A DNA stretch of 64,000 bases. Source: Collinsella tanakaei. Its GTDB lineage: Bacteria > Actinomycetota > Coriobacteriia > Coriobacteriales > Coriobacteriaceae. Positions 57,282-64,000 of this stretch are shown piece after piece. The translations under genes and the position numbers were made by a program. Numbering within the stretch: the stretch's first letter is position 1; the number at the start of each line of letters is the position of its first letter. The notes under the pieces are model-generated. The model saw only the letters and a list, made by a program, of their open reading frames with translations, was not told the origin of the DNA and made no database searches. The stretch lies in contig NZ_JAUDCO010000002.1 in NCBI RefSeq assembly GCF_030373545.1, forward strand, positions 1-64,000, in the 5' to 3' direction.

Positions 57282-57608
57282 TCAGCGAATCGCCTCGAGG
57301 GTGACGGCGGTGCCGCTCGCGCTCACCATGAGCATGCCGCCCTGGCCGAGCACCTCGTAGTCGACGTCGACTCCCACCACGGCGTGAGCGCCCATCTCGG
57401 CGGCGCGCTGCTCGATTTCGGCGAGCGCTTCCCGACGCGCCTCGATGAGCTCGTCCTCGTATCCCTTGCTGCGGCCGCCGACGATGTTGCGCAGGCTCGC
57501 ACCGAGGTCCTTGATGAAGTCGATGCCGGTGATGACCTCGCCGAACACGATGCCGTAGTACCCGGTGATACGGTAGCCGTCGACAGAGGGGGTGGTCGTG
57601 ACGATCAT
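57282..57608 (-). CDS. YbjQ/UPF0145 heavy-metal-binding domain protein
   Basis: A 108-residue protein of the UPF0145 family: [50 protein letters not shown] and [15 protein letters not shown]. It forms pentameric beta-barrels in known structures; the biological role is unclear. The start at 57608 follows AAGGAG. Convergent with the AKR gene. Confidence 0.92.
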   Translation of the reverse strand: MIVTTTPSVDGYRITGYYGIVFGEVITGIDFIKDLGASLRNIVGGRSKGYEDELIEARREALAEIEQRAAEMGAHAVVGVDVDYEVLGQGGMLMVSASGTAVTLEAIR

Positions 57609-57684
57609 GTTCGCTCCTTTTGCGCCTTGACGGGACGATGCGGGTGCCATGTGGCGCCTCGGAACCATCGTACCCACCGGCGTG

Positions 57685-58602
57685 CTACGCCATGCGGTCC
57701 AGCTGGGAGCGAAGGATGAGCACGGGTCCCAAATCCGGCTCGCGCCGGGGTGCAACCAGTTGGCAGGAGGAGGGGAGCGCCGCCGCGAGGGGGCGCAGGA
57801 TAAGCTCTTTGGCGTTGAAGGTCCCGCCGACATAGGTGACGGGAATCGGGTCGAGGACACCATCGGCGAACAGGGCGTCCGCGATGGCGCGCACCATATC
57901 CGCCTCCTCCCGCGCGGCGCGGGCAAAGATGTCGAGTGCGCTCGTATCGCCGGCGCGCGCCGCCTGCGTGACGAGGGGGCAGAGCGCGGCGATGGTGCCC
58001 CGCTGTCCCATGGAGGCCTGTGCGAAGGGGATGATCTCGTAGTCGTCGCTTAAGGCGAGCTCGCGTCGGACGATATCGTAGAGCGGACCGCGCGGATCGC
58101 GGCCGTCGCATTGGCGCGTGAAGGCGCGCAGGAGCTCTTTTCCCATCCAGCCGGCACTGCCTTCGTCGCCGATCTCGTAATCCCATCCTCCGCAGCGCAG
58201 CTGCCGCTCGCCGCGTACGCCCAGCGCGATGGAGCCGGTTCCCGAGATCAGGGCGATGCCGTCGGCCATCGCAAGGCCCGCGGCCCATGCGGCCTCGACA
58301 TCGTTGACGACGACGTAGGGGCATCCGTCAGCCAAGCTGGCGGCACAGCGCGCCAGCGCCTCGTCGGCTTCGGGATTCTCGCCGTATCCGCAGATGGAAA
58401 AGCCGATGCCGAACTGAGTCCCGGCAAGACCGTTCTCGCGCGCCCATGAGACGCCGCGGCGCAGGATATCGGCGGCCCCCTCTATCCCTGCCTGCGCGTA
58501 GTGACAGGTGGGGAGCACCAGCCGATCGAGGCGGTTCAGATGTTCGTCGTAGACGGAGAAGGCGGTCTTCGTGCCCCCACCGTCGATGCCCAGCCAGCGC
58601 AT
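57685..58602 (-). CDS. BadF/BadG-type ATPase, N-acetylglucosamine kinase-like
   Basis: A 305-residue ASKHA kinase. The phosphate-1 motif is [11 protein letters not shown], the phosphate-2 motif is [10 protein letters not shown], and the adenosine motif is VTYVGGTF. Length and motifs match N-acetylglucosamine kinases (NagK-like), though the same fold serves as activator of 2-hydroxyacyl dehydratases; the lack of the activator cluster cysteines favours a sugar kinase. Confidence 0.85.
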   Translation of the reverse strand: MRWLGIDGGGTKTAFSVYDEHLNRLDRLVLPTCHYAQAGIEGAADILRRGVSWARENGLAGTQFGIGFSICGYGENPEADEALARCAASLADGCPYVVVNDVEAAWAAGLAMADGIALISGTGSIALGVRGERQLRCGGWDYEIGDEGSAGWMGKELLRAFTRQCDGRDPRGPLYDIVRRELALSDDYEIIPFAQASMGQRGTIAALCPLVTQAARAGDTSALDIFARAAREEADMVRAIADALFADGVLDPIPVTYVGGTFNAKELILRPLAAALPSSCQLVAPRREPDLGPVLILRSQLDRMA

Positions 58603-58630
58603 GCATCAGCTCCTGTGCCCGGAGGCGAGG

Positions 58631-60250
58631 TTAGGACAGCGTGAACCAGAGGATGACGATGAGCAGGATGACGACGGACACGCCGACGATTGCCGCGATG
58701 AACTTCAGGCGCGACGAGCGGGTGCGCTCACGCACGTTCGCCTCGACTTCGGCGAGCGACTGGACCTGCTGGGCCTGCTCCTCGCGCTCGGCGCGATCGG
58801 CTTCGCATGCCGCGGCGATGCGCTCGGTGATCTCGGGGTGGTCGTGGATGTCGGTTGCCTCGGCGATCGTGCGGTCGGCGTCCTCGGCGTCCTTTGCCGC
58901 TTCCGCCTCGACGCGCTGCTGCTCCTTCAGGTCCTTCTCCTGCTCGGAGATTTTGCCCTTGAGTTCCTTTTGGCGAGCGGCGGCGTCTTTGCGGGCGGCG
59001 TCGAGCGCGTCGCGCGCCTCGGCGGTCGCATCGGTGATGGAGCGGAAGGATTCCTTGGCGTCGGCGATGGGCTTCTCGGTCTCGCGCACCGCCGTCTGGG
59101 CGGCGGCGAGCGTCGCCTGTGCGTCGGCGGTCACGCGGGGAAGCTCGTCTTTCGCGCGGCGCAGCTGCTCGGTCACGTCTGAGATCTCGACGGCAAGCTC
59201 GGTGTCGCGCACGCTGTAGGCGGCGGAGTTGGCAGAGGGGTTGCGCTGGATCTCGGCATACTCCTCACGCAGGGAGGCAAGCTTGCTTTCGGCGTCTGCG
59301 ACCGCGTGCTCGGCCGCCTCGATGCGCTCTTTCGACGAGGCCTCCGCTTTCTCGAGGGCATTTTGGGCGTCGGCCAGGCGGCGCTTCAGGCGCGTCGCGG
59401 CCTCGCGGGCGTCCTCCTCGCGGCCCTCGGCCGCCTCAAGGGCGGACTTGAGCTGCTTTTCGGTCGCGGCGTCGGCCTCCTTCATCTTTTCGAGTTGGGC
59501 CTTCAGGGCGTCGATCTGCTCTTGGATGGTCTTCTGGAGTGCCCGGGCCGCCTTGACGGAAGCCTGGGCGCTGCTCTTGCGCGCATTCTGCTCGGCGACG
59601 ATCTGGTCGAACCTGCAGGTGATGTCGATGCGCTGCTCGAGTTCGCGCGCCTGGTCGGCGATGCGCCGGTCGAGCTCGTCGAGCTGTCCGCGCGCTTCGG
59701 CGTGCGCGCGCTTGGCGGCGCTCATCTCGCGGACCGCGCGGGCGCCCTGGGTGAGGAATGCGCTCACGTTGCTCGCAGCTTCTGCCGCCGCGTGCGAGAA
59801 GTTCTCGCCGGCCGCCTTGATGTCGTCCAGGCGCTGTGTCTCGGGGACGTCGCGGTCGTCGGCGATCTCGATCGGCTCGGGGGACGGGGACGCCCCGCCG
59901 TCGATGACTTCGAACCCCTCCGGTAGCGGATCGGGGTCGTCACCGAAATCGCCGCTCCCATCGTGCGTCAAAAAGCTCGGGATCGTCCCGAACGCTTCGG
60001 TCGCCGCGGCGTCTTCTGCCCCCTGTGGGGTGCTATCGGAGACGCCGGGCTCGTCGAGGGCTTTCTCTGCCGTTGCGTCCGGCTCGACCTCGCCTTGCAG
60101 CCCGTCCGGCTCGACCTCGTCCGCCGAAGCCATGCCGGCCTCGTCGGAAGCGGGGTCGATGTCGGTGGGAACAGGCGCCTGCGCCTCGGGCTCCACAACG
60201 TCGCTCTCGTCCACGATCTTAGGGTCTTTGATGTTCTGCTCGTCGCTCAT
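58631..60250 (-). CDS. Long coiled-coil, tail-anchored protein
   Basis: A 539-residue protein. The first 130 residues are acidic and Pro-rich. Residues about 150-490 are heptad-rich coiled coil with many Ala/Glu/Arg/Lys. The last 25 residues form one membrane helix (LKFIAAIVGVSVVILLIVILWF), so it should be C-terminally anchored with the coil in the cytoplasm. No family known; it may be a structural or envelope-linked scaffold. The start at 60250 follows AGGAG. Confidence 0.8.
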   Translation of the reverse strand: MSDEQNIKDPKIVDESDVVEPEAQAPVPTDIDPASDEAGMASADEVEPDGLQGEVEPDATAEKALDEPGVSDSTPQGAEDAAATEAFGTIPSFLTHDGSGDFGDDPDPLPEGFEVIDGGASPSPEPIEIADDRDVPETQRLDDIKAAGENFSHAAAEAASNVSAFLTQGARAVREMSAAKRAHAEARGQLDELDRRIADQARELEQRIDITCRFDQIVAEQNARKSSAQASVKAARALQKTIQEQIDALKAQLEKMKEADAATEKQLKSALEAAEGREEDAREAATRLKRRLADAQNALEKAEASSKERIEAAEHAVADAESKLASLREEYAEIQRNPSANSAAYSVRDTELAVEISDVTEQLRRAKDELPRVTADAQATLAAAQTAVRETEKPIADAKESFRSITDATAEARDALDAARKDAAARQKELKGKISEQEKDLKEQQRVEAEAAKDAEDADRTIAEATDIHDHPEITERIAAACEADRAEREEQAQQVQSLAEVEANVRERTRSSRLKFIAAIVGVSVVILLIVILWFTLS

Positions 60251-60505
60251 GGCGGCTCCTATTCTCATGCGCGCGGTGCACGACCGCGCGCTTGCGTTCA
60301 CGGTCCCATGATATACCCTCGCGGGGACGAAGGCCCCCGCGGACGGGGGCGGCTATGTTTTTCTATACGCACGTTTCCCCGTACGTGCAAAAGCACCCCA
60401 TGCATGCCGACTTCGCTGGGCTTTTACGCTTTTCTCGCGACCGATCCCGTACGCCGTTATACTGGGTGCTCGTGAACACGACCTGAGCGCAAAGGACGCG
60501 AGCCC

Positions 60506-61645
60506 ATGGACCAGAAGCTCTTCACCTACGACATCGTCGCCGAGGACCCCGCCACGCATGCCCGTGCGGGCATCCTGCACACGCCGCATGGCGACATCGA
60601 GACGCCGATTTTCATGCCGGTGGGCACGAAGGCCAACGTGAAGGGCATCCCGACCGAGACCGTGAAGGGCCTGGGCGCGCAGATCGTACTCGCCAACACG
60701 TATCACTTGGCCATGCGCCCGGGCGCCGACCTCATCGACGAGCTCGGCGGGCTCCACACCTTCATGAATTGGCATGGGCCGATTCTCACCGATTCGGGCG
60801 GCTTCCAGGTCTTCTCCCACAACGACGCCGTCAAGCTCACCGACGAGGGTGTCCGCTTCATCGCGACCGACTACGACGGCAGCCATGTGTTCTGGACGCC
60901 TGAGGACAACATGGCCATCGCCCAGAAACTGGGCTCCGACATCTGCATGCAGCTCGATCAGTGCCCGGGTTACCCGGCCACGCGCGCCTACGTGGAGCGC
61001 GCGGTCGAGCTCTCCAGCATGTGGGCCGAGCGCTGCTACGCGGCGCACACCCGCCCCGACCAGGCGCTGTTCGGCATCGTGCAGGGCGGCATGCACCTCG
61101 ATTTGCGTCTGCGCAGCCTGCGCCATCTGGAGGAGTGCGGAGACTTCCCGGGATACGGCATCGGCGGCTACTCGGTGGGCGAGGACCACGAGACGATGTT
61201 CGAGTCGCTGACCCCGCTCGTGTCCGAGCACATGCCGCGCCATAAGCCCCGCTACCTCATGGGCGTGGGCAACCCCACGACGCTCGTGCGCGCCGTCGGC
61301 ATCGGCGTCGACATGTTCGACTGCGTGCTGCCCACGCGCACCGGTCGCATGGGTACGGCGTTTTCCCACGAGGGGCGCCTGAACTTCCGCAACGCGCGCT
61401 TCGCCCGCGACGCCGGCCCCATCGATCCGCAGTGCACCTGTCCGGTGTGCACGGGCGGCTACAGCCGTGCGCTCATCCGCCATATGGTCACGCAGAAGGA
61501 GATGCTCGGCGGCATCCTGCTGTCCATGCACAACATCTACTTCCTGCTCGACCTTATGCGTCAGGCGCGCACAGCGATCATCGAAGGCCGCTACGCCGAG
61601 TTCCAACGTGCGTGGATGGACAGCCCCGCCGCGAAGGACTACTAA
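60506..61645 (+). CDS. tgt: tRNA-guanine transglycosylase (queuine tRNA-ribosyltransferase)
   Basis: A 379-residue enzyme that inserts preQ1 at the wobble base of tRNA-His, Asn, Asp and Tyr. The active-site Asp is in DSGGFQVFS, the nucleophile Asp in GVDMFDCVLPTRTGR, and the zinc site in CTCPVC with a later His. The start at 60506 follows AAAGGA. No other queuosine genes (queA, queC-F) are adjacent. Confidence 0.97.
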   Translation: MDQKLFTYDIVAEDPATHARAGILHTPHGDIETPIFMPVGTKANVKGIPTETVKGLGAQIVLANTYHLAMRPGADLIDELGGLHTFMNWHGPILTDSGGFQVFSHNDAVKLTDEGVRFIATDYDGSHVFWTPEDNMAIAQKLGSDICMQLDQCPGYPATRAYVERAVELSSMWAERCYAAHTRPDQALFGIVQGGMHLDLRLRSLRHLEECGDFPGYGIGGYSVGEDHETMFESLTPLVSEHMPRHKPRYLMGVGNPTTLVRAVGIGVDMFDCVLPTRTGRMGTAFSHEGRLNFRNARFARDAGPIDPQCTCPVCTGGYSRALIRHMVTQKEMLGGILLSMHNIYFLLDLMRQARTAIIEGRYAEFQRAWMDSPAAKDY

Positions 61646-61688
61646 ACACATAATCACTATCGGCGGGCGCCGCCGCTTTCGATGCTGA

Positions 61689-61728
61689 GGCCCCACGGGT
61701 GTCGAGCCATCTCGACACCCGTGGGGCC
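61689..61728. terminator. 17-bp perfect hairpin after tgt
   Basis: GGCCCCACGGGTGTCGA, GCCATC, TCGACACCCGTGGGGCC. It lies 43 bases after the tgt stop, with a short ATTT following. It is probably the tgt terminator. Confidence 0.8.
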
Positions 61729-61814
61729 ATTTGCGTGCTCATCGATGTGCGAACGGGCAGGTTCCGCTCATATCTAGGACAGAGAGGCGCCGGCGTCAAA
61801 AGACGACCGGACTT

Positions 61815-61977
61815 TTGCAGATTTTTCCGTGTTGTGTACGTGCGATATTTCGAGCGCAGCAAAACGGCACAAACGGACAGCTTGTGACCTGCTATTACTC
61901 CAGTCGCCACGCTCCAAATGAGTGCTGTTTTGCGGGGCTTCCAAAATCACCCGTACACAACCGGGAAAAATCTGCAA
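61815..61977. repeat. Long imperfect hairpin with 56-bp arms
   Basis: Arms 61815-61870 and 61922-61977 match at 45 of 56 positions, starting TTGCAGATTTTTCC and including GTTGTGTACG and GCAAAAC, with a 51-nt loop. GGCGCCGG flanks both outer sides. It lies between tgt and the convergent DUF2252 gene; the remaining 386-bp gap has only the tgt terminator. Short open frames here have no ribosome site and change with strand, so they are rejected as genes. Confidence 0.78.
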
Positions 61978-62031
61978 CAAAGGGGCGCCGGTCTGCCGCT
62001 AGCGGGTTTGGGGCAGGTACCGAGTACGCAG

Positions 62032-63456
62032 CTATGCGAGCTTCGAGCAGGGGAGCTCGCCGCGCTCGATCTTGGCGCAAAACAGCTTGTAGTCTGCCTC
62101 GTTCTGGTCGGCGTACGCCTGCGCGAACTCCCACAGGGCGTCGTCGAAGGCATCGCTGTCGCCCAGATAGGCCGCGATGGCCACACCGTCTCCGGTGCGC
62201 GCGTGCGCGTGGGCGAGCGCCCAGGCGCACAGCCTTGCCGTGCTGGCAAGACCCTCCTCGCCGATGTTCTCCAGATCGATCGAGCCCTTGCCGTTCCACA
62301 GCTGGCGGACATAGTAGTCGCGCGTGCCGCCGCCGGGCCGCTCGATGCTCGTCCAGCCGAGCAGGATATCGCTTGTCGATTGGATGAGCCGCTGGCCCTG
62401 CACCACGCGCTCGCCTTGGGTTGCAAAGGGCGCCGCGCGATAGACGCGCTCGACGACCGAGGTGCTCGCCTCCTTCATCTGGAGCACGAGCGGGTCGTCC
62501 TCGTCCTTGCCGTGCATGAGCGCCACCCAAGCGCGCGTGCCCACGCTGCCCACGCCCACGACCTTGCGCGCGATGTCGTCGGGGTGGTAGCGGTTGACCA
62601 GGCAGCGCTTGTCGTACGAGAGGCTGTCGATGTAGCTCGCGTACAGCGCGCCGATGCGCCGTCCCAGCTCGTCGGCCTCGATTCCCTCAAACGACCCGAG
62701 CTCGCGCAAGGGCACGAGTTCGGGTGGCACGCAGCGAAACCGCGCGCTGCCGTCGGCGTCGCGATAGGCGAGCTTGTCCGCCGCGCGTACGTTGTCCTTC
62801 GTGCGGGCTTTCTCGACGGCGCGCCTGAGCGTCTTGCTCTGCTTGCCGTCGAGTTCGTCCTCGAAGCCCTCGATCGTCTGCTCGACGTCGAGATGCGCAT
62901 ACCAGATGTCCAGCTCGCTCATCTGGGCGAATCGGTTCATGTTCTTGCGGTACGCCTTGGCGCATGCTCGCACCGCGCGCTCCCGGGCGCTCGCCTTGAA
63001 GCCGCGGTCGCGCCCGCAGATCTCGACGCTCGCGACGAGGCGCTTGATGTCCCATTCCCACGGGCCGGGCGCGGTCTCGTCGAAGTCGTTGATATCAAAG
63101 ACCAGGTGTCGGGTAGGGCTCGAGAAGATGCCAAAGTTGGCGATGTGGGCATCTCCCACGCATTGCACCTCGATGCCCGTGCACGGCGTGGCCGCAAGGT
63201 CGTGCGCCATGATGAGGGCGCTTCCGCGATAGAAGGTGAAGGGCGAGACTCCCATGCGCGCGTAGCGAAGGCCGATCAGTTCCTGGACGCGCGTGCGAGA
63301 CTGCTCTTCCAGCAGCGCGATGACCTCCTCGCGTCCCTCGCGGACGGTCCAGCTGCCATGTGCCGACCGCGGACATGCGCTGCGGGCGGCGCGTCCGCGC
63401 TCGCGACGGGAAAGGTCGCCTCCGCGCTGGCGGCGGTCGGGGGTGGGTTTAGGCAC
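62032..63456 (-). CDS. DUF2252 family protein
   Basis: A 474-residue protein with the DUF2252 pattern: RMGVSPFTFYRGSALIMAHDLA, CVGDAHIANFG, DINDFDETAPGPWEWDIKRL, and the late GVGSVGTRAWVAL. The set resembles a protein-kinase-like fold with the DND-type catalytic residues, but no activity is assigned. The GTG at 63456 follows AAGGAG; the frame is open to 63591 without another good start. Confidence 0.88.
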   Translation of the reverse strand: MPKPTPDRRQRGGDLSRRERGRAARSACPRSAHGSWTVREGREEVIALLEEQSRTRVQELIGLRYARMGVSPFTFYRGSALIMAHDLAATPCTGIEVQCVGDAHIANFGIFSSPTRHLVFDINDFDETAPGPWEWDIKRLVASVEICGRDRGFKASARERAVRACAKAYRKNMNRFAQMSELDIWYAHLDVEQTIEGFEDELDGKQSKTLRRAVEKARTKDNVRAADKLAYRDADGSARFRCVPPELVPLRELGSFEGIEADELGRRIGALYASYIDSLSYDKRCLVNRYHPDDIARKVVGVGSVGTRAWVALMHGKDEDDPLVLQMKEASTSVVERVYRAAPFATQGERVVQGQRLIQSTSDILLGWTSIERPGGGTRDYYVRQLWNGKGSIDLENIGEEGLASTARLCAWALAHAHARTGDGVAIAAYLGDSDAFDDALWEFAQAYADQNEADYKLFCAKIERGELPCSKLA

Positions 63457-63629
63457 GGCGTCTCCTTCACGGTTCGTAGCGTCGTTCCTATTGTGGCACA
63501 CGCATGCACGTTGACGGCTGAGGTCGATGTGGAGGGGTGCCGCGAATGCGCTCTTGCGCCCGATGGCATTTCCTACCTGCGGTATACTCAACCAGTTAGC
63601 GATAATCGACCGTATGGAGGCATAGACCC

Positions 63630-64000
63630 ATGGGCCGTCTCGGATATATCTTCCGCTGCATTGCGCATATGGATTACGGCGCGCTGTTCGATACCGTCGG
63701 CCGCGTTCACGAGAAGAGCGGCAAGAACCGCGTGTGGCTCTTCTTCGACGTGGTCAAGTGCGGCTTCAAGTTCGGTGCCGGCTACAAGGACTATGACCTG
63801 CTCGAGTTCTACAACATGGACGATGCGCACCGCGCCACCTTCGTCACGCGCGGCGTGAACAACACGATCGTGCGCATGCTCAACGATCCGTCCTACTACC
63901 ACATCGTCGACAACAAAAACGAGTTCTATACCGTATTCGGCGAGTACCTGCATCGCGAGTGGCTCCACTTCTCCCAGAGCTCCAAGGAGGATTTCATCCG
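63630..64000 (+). CDS. Partial gene, sugar-transfer-associated ATP-grasp-like protein
   Basis: The first 123 residues of a protein cut by the window end. It begins MGRLGYIFRCIAHMDYG, then KDYDLLEFYNMDDAHRATFVTRGVNN and YHIVDNKNEFYTVFGEYLHREWL. This N-terminal region is typical of proteins annotated as sugar-transfer-associated ATP-grasp enzymes in capsule or surface-glycan loci. The ATG follows GGAGG at nine bases. A TATACT -10-like box lies at about 63581. Confidence 0.75.
   Translation, partial: MGRLGYIFRCIAHMDYGALFDTVGRVHEKSGKNRVWLFFDVVKCGFKFGAGYKDYDLLEFYNMDDAHRATFVTRGVNNTIVRMLNDPSYYHIVDNKNEFYTVFGEYLHREWLHFSQSSKEDFI

Noticed and set aside
61731-62387. Short open frames inside the hairpin region after tgt
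   Set aside because: They lie in inverted-repeat sequence, overlap the DUF2252 gene and lack start signals. They are explained by the repeat.

Overview
The window is about 64 kb of GC-rich chromosomal DNA with dense short operons and frequent GTG or TTG starts after AGGAG-type ribosome sites. Its metabolism is anaerobic: class III ribonucleotide reductase (nrdDG), a glycyl-radical hydroxyproline dehydratase, ATP-type PEP carboxykinase, a lactate permease and a ferredoxin-type aldo/keto reductase. Together these suggest a gut actinobacterium of the class Coriobacteriia, most likely Collinsella or a close relative. That assignment is inference, since no rRNA or tRNA gene was found. The first 19 bases are the Tn5/Nextera mosaic-end sequence, so the left end is an untrimmed library end, and both terminal genes are incomplete.

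Layout. 0-8 kb: a truncated YhgE/Pip membrane protein divergent from a TetR regulator, a lipoprotein/ABC-2 exporter operon, and small proteins (DUF2087, VOC). 8-16 kb: a TetM-like ribosomal-protection GTPase, an amylosucrase-type GH13 enzyme, a ketopantoate-reductase-like protein and a CDF metal exporter. 16-23 kb: nrdD (with NrdR boxes and a leader hairpin), nrdG, folE, an HD protein, folB, a YgjP-like peptidase, a D-Ala ligase with VanA-like specificity residues, and a SlyD-like isomerase. 23-26 kb: a zinc/cadmium operon (ArsR sensor, separate HMA peptide, P1B ATPase) with two matching operators. 26-30 kb: a less GC-rich accessory patch holding a predicted PD-(D/E)XK nuclease, a DUF2975/XRE pair and an Abi_2 gene broken by one amber codon. 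30-34 kb: a DEDD exonuclease, a 10-TM metal exporter with a His-rich loop and an intact IS256-family element with an 8-bp target duplication. 34-40 kb: an XRE regulator fused to a LURP-one-like domain, and a hydroxyproline operon (activase, HypD-type dehydratase, proC). 40-50 kb: DUF1015, AEC transporter, M20 peptidase, serC-serA, a phosphatase, a flippase and lactate permease. 50-64 kb: pckA, B3/4 protein, MarR, PerR, RNase H, acylphosphatase, small proteins, AKR, YbjQ, a BadF-type kinase, a coiled-coil tail-anchored protein, tgt, DUF2252 and a partial ATP-grasp gene.

The most distinctive feature is non-coding. Several intergenic spaces hold large hairpins whose arms are 25 to 56 bp and separated by 25 to 98 nt. 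Four of the five lie between convergent genes (10.7, 23.5, 40.0 and 61.9 kb) and one between tandem genes (26.3 kb). Separately, two diverged copies of a 132-bp element with 19-bp terminal inverted repeats and a conserved TTTGTATAC box lie in two divergent promoter regions (8.4 and 35.2 kb). These are the best candidates here for undescribed repeat or RNA families.

Pathway links: HypD makes pyrroline-5-carboxylate and ProC reduces it to proline. NrdG activates NrdD. SerA and SerC make phosphoserine. Lactate permease and PEP carboxykinase sit together, as expected for lactate uptake feeding gluconeogenesis. The ArsR/P1B operon and perhaps the 10-TM exporter form a metal-efflux regulon.
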